The notes under the pieces: generated by a model | The model's input: only the letters and a program-made list of their open reading frames with translations | What the model was told of the DNA's origin: nothing | The model's database searches: none | Part shown: in pieces, positions 45,681 to 54,615 of the stretch | How the letters are laid out: each line of letters opens with the position of its first letter | Position numbering within the stretch: the first letter of the stretch is position 1 | Origin: Corynebacterium deserti GIMN1.010 | GTDB taxonomy: Bacteria > Actinomycetota > Actinomycetes > Mycobacteriales > Mycobacteriaceae | Length of the DNA: 64,000 bases | Assembly (NCBI RefSeq): GCF_001277995.1 | Contig: NZ_CP009220.1 | Span: forward strand, 2,542,001 to 2,606,000 | Direction of reading: 5' to 3' | Position numbers and translations under genes: made by a program

Positions 45681-46895
45681 CTACTCGCTGGCGTGGACCT
45701 TGATCGCTGCGGCGGCGAGGGTCGCGCGGTCGCGGGCAGCTGACACGTCCTCGGCGGTGGAGACGACGACGCCCATGCGGCGCTTCGTGAACGCCTCGGG
45801 CTTGCCGAAGAGGCGGATGTCGGTTTCGGCGACGGCGAGAGCCTGCCCAAGGCCACTGAAGCTGACACCCTGCGACTCGACACCGCCGTAAATGACGGCA
45901 GAGGCACCCGGGGACACCAAGGTGACGTCAATCGGCAGGCCGAGAATCGCCTTGGCGTGGAGTTCAAACTCAGAAAAGCGCTGGGTAGCGAGGGTAACCA
46001 ATCCGGTGTCGTGGGGGCGTGGGGAGACTTCAGAGAAATACACATCGTCGCCGGCAACGAACAGCTCGACACCGAAAACGCCACGTCCGCCCAGCGCATT
46101 GGTAATGCGCGCCGCCACGGAACGAGCGTTTTCCAAAGCACGAGGGGTCATGTTCATTGGCTGCCACGACTCGACGTAATCGCCATCCTCCTGGCGGTGC
46201 CCAATTGGCTCGCAGAACCAGGTGGCAGGCTTGCCGGTGGTGGGATCGATGGAGCGAACCGTCAACAGGGTGATTTCATAATCAAACTCCACGAAGGCTT
46301 CCACAATGACACGGGAGTTGCTCACGCGCGCACCGCTCATTGCGTAATCCCACGCAGCCTGGAGATCATCAGCGCTGCGCAGCACGGACTGGCCCTTGCC
46401 GGAGGAACTCATGACAGGTTTGACGACGTTGGGGTAGCCGAGCTTTTCGGCAGCAGCGGTGAATTCTTCGAAGGTGGAGCAAAACTCGTAGTTGGACGTC
46501 GGCAAGCCCAATTCTTCAGCCGCCAGGCGGCGAATGCCCTCGCGGTTCATCGTCAGCTTCGCAGCGCGCGCGGTGGGCACAACGGTGGCCAAGCCTTCTT
46601 CTTCGATCTTGACCAGCTCATCGGTGGCCAGGGCTTCGATCTCTGGGATGACAAAATCAGGCTTGATTTGCTCGACAAGCCCACGAACAGCTGCCGGGTC
46701 AGTCATATCAATGACATACGCAGCGTGAGCAACATGGTGTGCCGGCGCATTTTCGTAACGATCCACTGCGTGAACTTCCACGCCAAGACGTTGGAAAGCG
46801 ATGGCGACTTCCTTTCCCAATTCACCAGAGCCAAGCAGCATAACTTTGGTGGCGTTGGGGGTTAGTGCAGTGCCAATGCGTTCTGGGATGTTCAT
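45681..46895 (-). CDS. purT: Formate-dependent GAR transformylase (PurT)
   Basis: A 404 aa ATP-grasp enzyme making formyl-glycinamide ribonucleotide from GAR, formate and ATP, a step of purine synthesis. It shows [31 protein letters not shown] near residues 17-47, [14 protein letters not shown] near 79, [15 protein letters not shown] near 160, and [27 protein letters not shown] near 265. I chose ATG 46895 (MNIPERIG), preceded by GGAAGGCACC; the upstream frame to 46949 overlaps the inverted repeat and has no site. A perfect 10-bp inverted repeat (46927-46952) lies at the promoter, which suggests control by an unknown dimeric regulator. Confidence 0.93.
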   Translation of the reverse strand: MNIPERIGTALTPNATKVMLLGSGELGKEVAIAFQRLGVEVHAVDRYENAPAHHVAHAAYVIDMTDPAAVRGLVEQIKPDFVIPEIEALATDELVKIEEEGLATVVPTARAAKLTMNREGIRRLAAEELGLPTSNYEFCSTFEEFTAAAEKLGYPNVVKPVMSSSGKGQSVLRSADDLQAAWDYAMSGARVSNSRVIVEAFVEFDYEITLLTVRSIDPTTGKPATWFCEPIGHRQEDGDYVESWQPMNMTPRALENARSVAARITNALGGRGVFGVELFVAGDDVYFSEVSPRPHDTGLVTLATQRFSEFELHAKAILGLPIDVTLVSPGASAVIYGGVESQGVSFSGLGQALAVAETDIRLFGKPEAFTKRRMGVVVSTAEDVSAARDRATLAAAAIKVHASE

Positions 46896-46926
46896 TCTTG
46901 GTGCCTTCCGATACGAGTCCGTGCCG

Positions 46927-46952
46927 AGTATGTACCATCCGCGGTACATACT
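46927..46952. promoter_or_regulatory. Perfect 10-bp inverted repeat at the purT promoter
   Basis: AGTATGTACC-N6-GGTACATACT, ending about 30 bases upstream of the purT start. Its core recurs with one change at 45384-45401. The regulator is not recognised. Confidence 0.75.
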
Positions 46953-47042
46953 TAGCGTCGAGCGTCCACAATCGTTTAATACTTTATCCGACTACCGTGC
47001 CGCGGCATGTGGTTTAGCGGGTGTAGAGGAATGGGGTGTAGA

Positions 47043-47079
47043 AAAAAGCTCCCCGCCCACCGTGGTGGTGCAGGGAGCT
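47043..47079 (-). terminator. purA terminator
   Basis: AGCTCCC (47047-47053) pairs with GGGAGCT (47073-47079) plus an inner CCACC/GGTGG stem. On the minus strand a T6 run follows. Confidence 0.8.
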
Positions 47080-47109
47080 ACGTCAAGCTGGGCTGCCACA
47101 GAGGGCAGT

Positions 47110-48399
47110 TTAGCCCTTCAGGACATCGTGCAGGACGATAGTCTGATCGCGGCCTGGTCCCACACCGATGTAGGAGAAGCGAGCGCCGGAGAGCTCTTCC
47201 AAGCGACGAACGTAATCCTGAGCCTTCTGAGGGAGCTCCTCGAAGGTCTTGCAGTTAGTAATGTCCTCGTCCCATGCTGGCATGGTCTCGAAGATAGGGG
47301 TTGCGTGGTGGAACTCAGACTGGGTCAGAGGCATCTCGTCGTGGCGAACACCGTCGACGTCATAAGCCACACAGATTGGGATCTCGCCGATTCCGGTGAG
47401 CACGTCCAGCTTGGTGAGGAAGTAGTCGGTAAATCCATTGACGCGTGATGCGTAGCGGGCGATTACGGAGTCGTACCAACCGCAACGACGTTTACGGCCA
47501 GTGTTCACGCCGACCTCGCCGCCGACAGTCTGGAGGTACTCGCCCCACTTATCAAACAGCTCAGTTGGGAATGGGCCGGCGCCAACGCGGGTGGTGTACG
47601 CCTTGATGATGCCCAAGGAGCTGGTGATCTTGGTTGGTCCCACACCTGAGCCAACACATGCGCCGCCGGCGGTTGGATTGGAGGAGGTGACAAATGGGTA
47701 GGTGCCGTGGTCGACGTCAAGCATGGTTGCCTGGCCGCCTTCCATGAGAACGTGCTTGCCCTGATCAAGAGCTTCGTTGAGCACCAAGGTGGCGTCAATG
47801 ACCATGGGACGCAAGCGATCTGCGTAGGACAGGAAGTACTGAACGATCTCTTCAGCAACAATGGCCTTGCGGTTATACATCTTGACCAGAACCTGGTTCT
47901 TGATGTCCAGCGCAGACTCAATTTTTTGGCGCAGGATGGACTCATCAAAGATGTCCTGCACGCGAATGCCCACGCGGGAGACCTTGTCAGCGTAGGTAGG
48001 TCCGATGCCACGGCCGGTGGTTCCAATAGCGCGCTTGCCCAGGAAGCGTTCCTGAACGCGATCCATGACCTGGTGGTATGGGGCAACTAGGTGCGCGTTT
48101 GCAGAAATACGCAGGCGGGATGCGTCTGCGCCACGGGCCTCGAGTCCATCGATTTCTTCAAACAGTGCCTCTAGGTTGATAACAACGCCATTGCCCAAGA
48201 TGGGTGTCGCCGTTTCGGAGAGGACACCAGCGGGAAGGAGCTTGAGCTCATACTTCTCGCCGCCGACCACAACAGTGTGTCCAGCGTTATTACCGCCATT
48301 GGGCTTAACCACGTAGTCGACGAGTCCGCCGAGAATATCCGTGGCCTTACCCTTGCCTTCATCGCCCCACTGGGCGCCGACAATAACGATTGCAGCCAT
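47110..48399 (-). CDS. purA: Adenylosuccinate synthase
   Basis: A 429 aa enzyme joining IMP and aspartate with GTP, the first step to AMP. Motifs include [15 protein letters not shown] near residues 7-21 (GTP loop with catalytic Asp and His), NAGHTV near 38, [14 protein letters not shown] near 125, and the late [12 protein letters not shown] and [17 protein letters not shown]. Length is normal. It converges on nothing and stands beside the divergent conserved gene at 48519, a pairing I recall from mycobacteria (Rv0357c/Rv0358). Confidence 0.95.
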   Translation of the reverse strand: MAAIVIVGAQWGDEGKGKATDILGGLVDYVVKPNGGNNAGHTVVVGGEKYELKLLPAGVLSETATPILGNGVVINLEALFEEIDGLEARGADASRLRISANAHLVAPYHQVMDRVQERFLGKRAIGTTGRGIGPTYADKVSRVGIRVQDIFDESILRQKIESALDIKNQVLVKMYNRKAIVAEEIVQYFLSYADRLRPMVIDATLVLNEALDQGKHVLMEGGQATMLDVDHGTYPFVTSSNPTAGGACVGSGVGPTKITSSLGIIKAYTTRVGAGPFPTELFDKWGEYLQTVGGEVGVNTGRKRRCGWYDSVIARYASRVNGFTDYFLTKLDVLTGIGEIPICVAYDVDGVRHDEMPLTQSEFHHATPIFETMPAWDEDITNCKTFEELPQKAQDYVRRLEELSGARFSYIGVGPGRDQTIVLHDVLKG

Positions 48400-48518
48400 T
48401 GGTTTACGTCACATCCGATCCGTGAAGTTGGAGTATGCACGCGTTCGCGCACACAGACGTTATTCCATCTTACTATCCCGGAGAAAGTTTTTAATCATTG
48501 CGATACTAAGCTTGCGGT

Positions 48519-49370
48519 ATGCGTCTTTTGGTCTTGCGGTGCGATGCCCCACACATCACTGATTTTTCGTCTTATCCCTCACCTGTGGAGCTTTACGATC
48601 TACCCGCGATACCCTCCCGCAAAGACCTCAAGGTTTTAGATGATGCGGCTTTTGATGTCCTCCCGCACGACCCCACGCCGTCGTTGGATGAGATTGCTAA
48701 GCAACCCGACGTGGAGCATTTGGGGGCGCCGAAACCTGCACCCCAGCGCCCCGAAACCCGCCTGCGCATCGTCGTGATCGGCACTGATGCAGCGTTGTCT
48801 GCGGTGCTCACGCGTCTCATGCGCGCCGATAACATGTGGGCGGAAATTGGGTTTGTGCCCATTGGCCCTTCGACCGCGGCAAAGAACTGGGGACTCCCCG
48901 CAGACACCGCGCAGGCCGTTTGCCTGGCGTTGCTCGGCGCAGTCAATCCTGTGCCACTTATCCGCGATGATGCCGCGGTTGCCGTTGCTGGTTCTGCCAC
49001 CGTTACGTCGTGGGAATCTGGGGAGCTCACCGGCGAGGTCATTGTGGATGACCACGTTCAGATCCGCCACGAGGCTGCGAAGAAACCACCACGTCGCGGC
49101 ATCTACGGCGCCCGCATGGTTCCGATGGTCGACGCCCCGGGTATTGCCGCGGTCACCATGGACACCCCGTTGCCCGGCGAGGTGCCCTCCCGCGGCGTGT
49201 TCCCGCGCCCTTCAGGCTCGGTGGTGCCATCAAGCTTTGCGACGGGTCGAGCCATGCAAGCCGGCGGTCCTGGCCTTCGCATCCGTGTTGACGGTGTTTC
49301 CCGCAAACGTCCCGTCGATCGCGTGACCTTCTACCGACACCTCCGCGACCTGCAGATCGTTCGCCCCTAG
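48519..49370 (+). CDS. Conserved actinobacterial protein next to purA (Rv0358-like), unknown function
   Basis: A 283 aa soluble protein with no known catalytic motif. RLRIVVIGTDAALSAVLTRLMRADNMWAEIGFVPIGPSTAAKNWGLP near residues 84-130, in parts, resembles the first domain of diacylglycerol or NAD kinase-fold proteins: a strand-turn start and a PIGPSTAAKNWGLP segment similar to the T-A-N-D-F-A-R region. This is only a suggestion. Mycobacteria keep a similar gene beside purA, so a link to purine metabolism or lipid signalling is possible. It faces the FUSC gene with zero bases between stop codons. Confidence 0.7.
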   Translation: MRLLVLRCDAPHITDFSSYPSPVELYDLPAIPSRKDLKVLDDAAFDVLPHDPTPSLDEIAKQPDVEHLGAPKPAPQRPETRLRIVVIGTDAALSAVLTRLMRADNMWAEIGFVPIGPSTAAKNWGLPADTAQAVCLALLGAVNPVPLIRDDAAVAVAGSATVTSWESGELTGEVIVDDHVQIRHEAAKKPPRRGIYGARMVPMVDAPGIAAVTMDTPLPGEVPSRGVFPRPSGSVVPSSFATGRAMQAGGPGLRIRVDGVSRKRPVDRVTFYRHLRDLQIVRP

Positions 49371-50573
49371 CTAGTGTTGTTCGGTTTCGTCCTCGTCATC
49401 CCACACTTCTGGTGGGTAGGCGGGGCTTTCAGAGGTGGGAACCAACACTGCCACGGCGGATTCCCTCGACATGCCACAAATCTGCAAGAGATCCACGATG
49501 ATACTTCGCGATTGCGCCAACACCACCTGCGCAGACAGCACCCGTCCGTCTGCTACCTCCGGACCCACTTGGCTTCCGAGATAGCGAAGCCTGCGCACCA
49601 ATTCGGGGATTTCAATCGCTTCACTGACCTCATGGTTCTTTTCATACAAACTGGATAAATGCAGCGCTATATCTGCGATCTCTTCAATGATATGGATCTG
49701 TTCTTTACTGACGCTGTCATTGTCCTCAGTGAGCACAACCGCTCGACGAGCCAGCACACGTGCATTTCTGATCACGTTATCCACTGGCCCCAGGATGCGG
49801 TACAGCGAGCGGATTTTTGCTCTATCGCCCCATAAAAACGGTGACACAGTCACCAGCTCTTTGCCTGACGACGCCGCCGTTTCCAGCTTATTCACCGACG
49901 CTTGCGACTTTCGAAGCGCCTCCAAAGCGTGATTGAGCTTTGCCGCATCTTGAGTCTTCAACGCTTCCGCAACATCCTCCAAGACACTGGCTGCAATGCC
50001 CAACACATTCGCAATCGAAAGCCTGCCAGCACTTAATGGCGAGCTCGGCAACAAAGCGATCACCACGATACCCACCGCACCACCGATGAAGGCGTCAAAC
50101 ATGCGGTCAATACTGCCGTTATTACCTGGTGGGAACATCGTGGAAATGAGGATGCCGCCAATAGCCATCTGATTACTCACCAGCGGCGCCGGCGACACAA
50201 AAGATGCCACCAGCAACGCCAAACCGACCACAGCAAACATCTGCCAATAGCCTGTACCGATCTGCATAATGAGCAAATCACCCACACCCACACCCAAGGC
50301 GCAGCCAAGTGTAAGTTCCGTTGCTCGTTTCAGACGATCACCGCCCGAGAGCCCCAAAATAATAACCGCAGACATCGGTGCGAAAAACGGAGTGTGGTGC
50401 CCCGCAATTTCCACTGCGATCCAATACGCGACACCTGCACCAATCGTGGAATGCAGAATAAAAAGGAGTCTCGAACGCACACGCAACAGTCGGTTACGCA
50501 GGGACTTGTCAAGCTCAGACAGTCTGGCGACTGTGCCCAACTTCTTTTTTGGCATGGCTTCAACAGTAGCCAT
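49371..50573 (-). CDS. FUSC-family membrane protein (aromatic acid exporter type)
   Basis: A 400 aa protein. The first 180 residues carry about six membrane helices starting at residue 40 (LFILHSTIGAGVAYWIAVEIAG; PFFAPMSAVIILGLSGGDRLKRATELTLGCALGVGVG in parts); the rest is a soluble helical domain. The APMSAVI and GDRLKRATE...GCALGV stretches are typical of FUSC/ArAE proteins, which may export aromatic acids or other small acids. Substrate unknown. ATG 50573 is used; a TAAAAC lies about 12 bases upstream, so a short leader or none is likely. Ends back to back with the 48519 gene. Confidence 0.8.
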   Translation of the reverse strand: MATVEAMPKKKLGTVARLSELDKSLRNRLLRVRSRLLFILHSTIGAGVAYWIAVEIAGHHTPFFAPMSAVIILGLSGGDRLKRATELTLGCALGVGVGDLLIMQIGTGYWQMFAVVGLALLVASFVSPAPLVSNQMAIGGILISTMFPPGNNGSIDRMFDAFIGGAVGIVVIALLPSSPLSAGRLSIANVLGIAASVLEDVAEALKTQDAAKLNHALEALRKSQASVNKLETAASSGKELVTVSPFLWGDRAKIRSLYRILGPVDNVIRNARVLARRAVVLTEDNDSVSKEQIHIIEEIADIALHLSSLYEKNHEVSEAIEIPELVRRLRYLGSQVGPEVADGRVLSAQVVLAQSRSIIVDLLQICGMSRESAVAVLVPTSESPAYPPEVWDDEDETEQH

Positions 50574-50616
50574 TTCTACCGTGTTTTAGTCCCACAAACA
50601 CCGGTAAAACATGCAA

Positions 50617-50654
50617 GCAGGGGTTCCTCAGAACATTGTCTGAGGAACCCCTGC
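50617..50654 (-). terminator. fda terminator
   Basis: A perfect 16-bp stem: GCAGGGGTTCCTCAGA (50617-50632) and TCTGAGGAACCCCTGC (50639-50654), with a 6-base loop. Confidence 0.85.
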
Positions 50655-50673
50655 CGAAGTTAAGCGCTAAGTA

Positions 50674-50699
50674 GTGTTACTTTGCTGTGTTACTTCGCG
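50674..50699. repeat. 13-bp imperfect tandem duplication over the fda stop codon
   Basis: GTGTTACTTTGCT (50674-50686) is followed by GTGTTACTTCGCG (50687-50699). Each unit contains TTA, the fda stop TAA on the minus strand being in the second (50690-50692). Confidence 0.75.
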
Positions 50700-51724
50700 G
50701 TGGTCTTGCCAACAGAGTGGAGATCCTGGCACGCCTCGATGACGCGCTCAGACATGCCCTGCTCTGCCTTCTTCATGTAGGAACGTGGGTCGTAAACCTT
50801 CTTGTTTCCGACTTCACCGTCAATCTTGAGAACACCGTTGTAGTTCTCAAACATGTGGGAGACGATTGGGCGGGTGAATGCGTACTGGGTGTCGGTGTCA
50901 ACGTTCATCTTGATAACACCGTAACGCAGAGCCTCTTCGATCTTTTCCTTCTCGGATCCGGATCCACCGTGGAAGACGAAGTCGAATGGCAGTGCCTCAT
51001 CGGACAGACCAAGCTTCTTGCGAGCAACCTGCTGGCCCTCAAGGAGAACCTCTGGGCGCAGCTTCACGTTGCCTGGCTTATACACGCCGTGGACGTTGCC
51101 GAAGGTAGCTGCCAGCAGGTAGCGACCCTTCTCGCCGGTGCCGATAGCGTCGATGGTCTTCTCGAAGTCCTCAGCAGAGGTGTAGAGGTTCGCGCCGGCC
51201 TTAGCCTCAACACCGTCTTCCTCGCCACCAACAACACCGATCTCAACTTCCAAGACGATGTTTGCTGCCTTAGCCTTGGCCAGCAGCTCCTGTGCGATCT
51301 CGAGGTTCTCATCGATTGGCACAGCGGAACCATCCCACATGTGAGACTGGAACAGTGGAAGCTCGCCGCGGTCGACGCGCTCCTGAGAAATTGCCAGCAG
51401 TGGGCGAACGTACTCGTCCAGGACTTCCTTCTGGCAGTGGTCAGTGTGCAGAGCAACGTTGATGCCGTAGCTCTTTGCTGCTTCGTGTGCGAAGGCTGCG
51501 AGTGCGACGGCACCCTTAACCTTGTTCTTTACTGCCAGGCCGGAACCGAACTCTGCACCACCGGTGGAGAACTGGATGATTCCGTCAGATTCAGCCTCTG
51601 CGAAGCCCTTGAGAGCTGCGTTGATGGTTTCCGAGGAGGTGCAGTTGATGGCTGGGAAAGCGAATCCGCCTTCCTTTGCGCGATCGAGCATCTCGTTGTA
51701 GACCTCGGGAGTTGCGATAGGCAT
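50690..51724 (-). CDS. fda: Class II fructose-bisphosphate aldolase
   Basis: A 344 aa zinc aldolase of glycolysis and gluconeogenesis splitting fructose 1,6-bisphosphate. The zinc and catalytic residues lie in NVALHTDHCQKEVLDEYV near residue 100, QSHMWDGSAVPIDENL near 130, VLEVEIGVVGGEEDGVE near 165, and ATFGNVHGVYKPGNVKL near 215, with FVFHGGSGSEKEKI near 255. The start ATG 51724 follows GGAGGAGACACCTT; the frame to 51859 lacks support. The gene is monocistronic with a strong terminator. Confidence 0.95.
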   Translation of the reverse strand: MPIATPEVYNEMLDRAKEGGFAFPAINCTSSETINAALKGFAEAESDGIIQFSTGGAEFGSGLAVKNKVKGAVALAAFAHEAAKSYGINVALHTDHCQKEVLDEYVRPLLAISQERVDRGELPLFQSHMWDGSAVPIDENLEIAQELLAKAKAANIVLEVEIGVVGGEEDGVEAKAGANLYTSAEDFEKTIDAIGTGEKGRYLLAATFGNVHGVYKPGNVKLRPEVLLEGQQVARKKLGLSDEALPFDFVFHGGSGSEKEKIEEALRYGVIKMNVDTDTQYAFTRPIVSHMFENYNGVLKIDGEVGNKKVYDPRSYMKKAEQGMSERVIEACQDLHSVGKTTAK

Positions 51725-51982
51725 AAGGTGTCTCCTCCAAAAGGTGACTGTCACTGAACTGTTTGTGTAATTTTCTTCGTGTACATCGCCAAGATGCACG
51801 CGTTGAAGTGCAAGCCAAAAACGCACACAGTAAATGTCCGATTCCTTTTGACCAGACACTGAATGTGGCTTCTTTAGCTGCCCACAGTCAATTATGCCTG
51901 CATCACTCGAGTTTTGTCGTGTGATAATTGCCTCGCCCTAAGGAAATTACATAACCCCAGGTCATGGCGTACACTATCGGGG

Positions 51983-53200
51983 CTAGTCGGATCGACCGGT
52001 GAAGCTAAGGTTCTTTTCATCCAATTCTTCGGCCACTCTGGCGGCTGCTTCCATGAGCATCCAACCAGACAATTGAACAGACAAGTCACGTTCATCCACA
52101 CGAACCACACTGACCAAATCGTTCAGGCTAGAGGTACTCAAGCCGTAGTTTTGGGGCAGGCGTGCATCAGCGGTCCAGTCCGTAGCAAACACAGGCAGGC
52201 CGTCGACTTCGAGACGGTGATTCCACACGCTTTCGGCGGAGTCCAACACCAGGCGTGCTGCGATCTTCTTAGTTTCCCGGTTTGTGGGGGAATCATCGGG
52301 AAGGCGGACGGCAACATCGGCGAGGTAGCGCACCAAAATACCCTTGAACAGTCCACCGTCACCGTCACCGGTATCCCAGTCGATGATGCCGTGGCCGTTT
52401 GCCATTTTGCGGGCTACCGCTTCGACGGTGGCGTGGATATGTGCAAAGTACTGTAGGGACTCTTCTGCCTTGTCTGCCTCACTCCAGTGATCCACCACGG
52501 TGGAGGTCACGCCTGCACGTTCACGCAGTTTGAGGGCAATTTCCAGGCAGGCGCCGATGGCCACGCCTTGACAGTAGGGGTGGATATTACGCACGAGTTC
52601 AGGACCATGCATGCGCATACGTAGACCGTCCATCACGAGGCCGTCATCGTCGATGAGGTTGTCAAAAATCCAGTCAGTAATGGAGCGTGCCTGCTCAAGT
52701 CGGCCAGTGCGCGCCATCATGATGGCAGCCGGCCCATTGGAGGGGACGTTGTAAAAGGTTTCACCAGATCGCCACGGCAGCACACCGGTGAGGGAATCAA
52801 TGCCATCGACGATGTTTTCTTCCAGCGGTACTAGAGCCTTGGGCACACGGACTTTCCGCACTTTTCCGGCACGCCCCATGGCAAGCGCGAGCCAAGATTT
52901 GTCATCGTAGTAGCGGTTGGCGGAGAGTTTGCCCACGTTGCGCACCGCAATGCCACGCATGGTGTCGCGGATGCGGTCACGGCGGGCTTTGGTGGTACGG
53001 CGACCGGCGGCGTCAACAAGGCAATCAAGGTAATGGGCCTGCCACCAGTAATGCCAGTGGATAAAAAGCTTTTCTTTGGCATTGGCAGGCCATGCCACAT
53101 GTCCAAGGTTGGTTCGGGGCACTCCCCATACCCTGGCGGAATGCCGCTCATTGATGGCGGCTTCCGCAAGGTCAGCTCTGTTAACCCATTTGTCTAACAC
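51983..53200 (-). CDS. GH76-like alpha-1,6-mannanase-type protein
   Basis: A 405 aa protein with the alpha/alpha-barrel repeats of glycoside hydrolase family 76. The paired catalytic acids are likely Asp99 and Asp100 in NRYYDDKSWLALA; later repeats include WRSGETFYNVPSNGPAAIMMARTG and NIHPYCQGVAIGACLEIALKLR. GH76 enzymes cut or transfer alpha-1,6-mannan, so a role in lipomannan or similar glycans is possible, yet no signal peptide is visible, implying a cytoplasmic location. The GTG start at 53200 (MLDKWVNRAD) has no good ribosome site, so the true start is uncertain. It stands alone between fda and trmH. Confidence 0.75.
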   Translation of the reverse strand: MLDKWVNRADLAEAAINERHSARVWGVPRTNLGHVAWPANAKEKLFIHWHYWWQAHYLDCLVDAAGRRTTKARRDRIRDTMRGIAVRNVGKLSANRYYDDKSWLALAMGRAGKVRKVRVPKALVPLEENIVDGIDSLTGVLPWRSGETFYNVPSNGPAAIMMARTGRLEQARSITDWIFDNLIDDDGLVMDGLRMRMHGPELVRNIHPYCQGVAIGACLEIALKLRERAGVTSTVVDHWSEADKAEESLQYFAHIHATVEAVARKMANGHGIIDWDTGDGDGGLFKGILVRYLADVAVRLPDDSPTNRETKKIAARLVLDSAESVWNHRLEVDGLPVFATDWTADARLPQNYGLSTSSLNDLVSVVRVDERDLSVQLSGWMLMEAAARVAEELDEKNLSFTGRSD

Positions 53201-53301
53201 TGAAAGTTTCTTCGCTCCAATGCAGGTGATGCCTAGAAGAATCTGCGAGCAGATCTAACACCAAAAAGTATAACGAAATACTAACAGTCAGGTAAGAGAA
53301 A

Positions 53302-53970
53302 CTACCAGGCCCGTGATAAATCAGCATGCTGGCGAATCCATGCGTGCATCGCAATGCCCGCGGCGACGCCTGCGTTGATGGATCGGGTGGATCCAAATTG
53401 AGCAATTGAGCAAGTCATTAGCGCCCCGGCGCGAGCTGCTTCGGTGACACCTGGTCCTTCCTGACCAAAAAGCAGGAGGCAGCTTTTGGGCAGTTCGGCG
53501 GTTTCCAAGGGGACGGAACCGGGGGTGTTATCGATGGCGACGATGGTTAGACCATTATCGATCGCCCAGGCAAGAAGGTCATCAACGTTCTCGTGGTGCA
53601 TGAGGTGCTGGTAGCGGTCAGTGACCATCGCTCCTCTGCGATTCCAGCGACGCCTGCCCACGATATGCACGGTGTCAACGGCAAAAGCGTTGGCGGTGCG
53701 CACCACGGTGCCGATGTTGGCATCGTGTTCGAAGTTTTCAATCGCGATGTGCAGGCTGTGGCGGCGGGTGTCAATATCTTTGACAATCGCTTCGCGGGTC
53801 CAATAACGGTAGGCATCAACGACGTTGCGGCGATCGCCCTCGTCGAGCAAGGTCGCGTCGAAAAGCGGGCTTGTCGGGCGGGGTACGCCCGGGTTCTCCT
53901 CTTCCCACGGACCTTTGCCCACGCGGGCCTCGCCCCACTCGGTGGGGCCTGGGGTATTAGTTGAGTCCAA
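53302..53970 (-). CDS. SpoU/TrmH-type RNA 2'-O-methyltransferase
   Basis: About 222 aa. The three SPOUT motifs are present: FEHDANIGTVVRTANAFAVDTVHIVG, LLLFGQEGPGVT, and AQFGSTRSINAGVAAGIAMHAW near the C-terminus, forming the knotted SAM site. It should methylate a tRNA or rRNA ribose; which one is not clear. The start is uncertain: TTG 53970 (LDSTNTPG) overlaps the pyrE end by 14 bases and would suit coupling; in-frame upstream ATG codons lie inside pyrE. It forms an operon with pyrE. Confidence 0.8.
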   Translation of the reverse strand: MDSTNTPGPTEWGEARVGKGPWEEENPGVPRPTSPLFDATLLDEGDRRNVVDAYRYWTREAIVKDIDTRRHSLHIAIENFEHDANIGTVVRTANAFAVDTVHIVGRRRWNRRGAMVTDRYQHLMHHENVDDLLAWAIDNGLTIVAIDNTPGSVPLETAELPKSCLLLFGQEGPGVTEAARAGALMTCSIAQFGSTRSINAGVAAGIAMHAWIRQHADLSRAW

Positions 53971-54511
53971 GGTCAGAAAGCCCCAGCAAGCTGCGGTAAG
54001 GAAGCCCCTCGGCAGCAATGACCTCATCGGCGCCGGTTGCACGGTCAACAACGGTGGCAACACCTACCACCTCAATGCCCTCTTCGCGCAGAGCGGCTAC
54101 TGCGGTGAGCGGGGAGTTTCCGGTGGTGGTGGTATCTTCCACAACCAGAACCTTCTTGCCGGTGAGATCTGGGCCTTCGATGCGGCGCTGCATGCCATGC
54201 TTCTTGGCTTCCTTGCGCACGACAAATGCGTTAATGTCGCGGCCATCTGCATGCATGATGGAGGTTGCCACGGGGTCTGCGCCCAAGGTGAGGCCACCAA
54301 CGGCGTCAAACTCCCAGTCCGCAGTGAGCTCACGCAACAGCTTGCCGATCAGGCGAGAGGCACGCGCGTGCAACGTCGCGCGGCGGACGTCGATGTAATA
54401 ATCGGCCTTCTTGCCTGATGACAAGGTGACCTCACCGTGAACGACGGCTAATTCTTTAATAAGTTCCGCCAGCTCAGCACGATCCTGCGGATTAATGGAG
54501 GGGGTTGACAT
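53957..54511 (-). CDS. pyrE: Orotate phosphoribosyltransferase
   Basis: A 184 aa enzyme making OMP from orotate and PRPP in pyrimidine synthesis. The PRPP loop is KVLVVEDTTTTGNSPL near residue 114, with LSSGKKADYYIDVRRATL near 30 and FDAVGGLTLGADPVA near 64. ATG 54511 (MSTPSINPQD) follows AGGGCAG; the frame to 54628 runs into the next gene. It is followed by the overlapping methyltransferase gene. Confidence 0.93.
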   Translation of the reverse strand: MSTPSINPQDRAELAELIKELAVVHGEVTLSSGKKADYYIDVRRATLHARASRLIGKLLRELTADWEFDAVGGLTLGADPVATSIMHADGRDINAFVVRKEAKKHGMQRRIEGPDLTGKKVLVVEDTTTTGNSPLTAVAALREEGIEVVGVATVVDRATGADEVIAAEGLPYRSLLGLSDLGLN

Positions 54512-54615
54512 GGATAAGCTCTGCCCTTTCACAAATAGAGTTGTAGAGTCTGTCGCGTTCCTACCAGCATAGAACTTGGGGGCGACACGCCTGACACCGC
54601 TTCGCGTTTTAGCAG

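Noticed and set aside
50687..51757. A 356-codon plus-strand frame opposite fda
   Set aside because: Shadow of a highly expressed gene with strong codon bias; fda motifs are complete.
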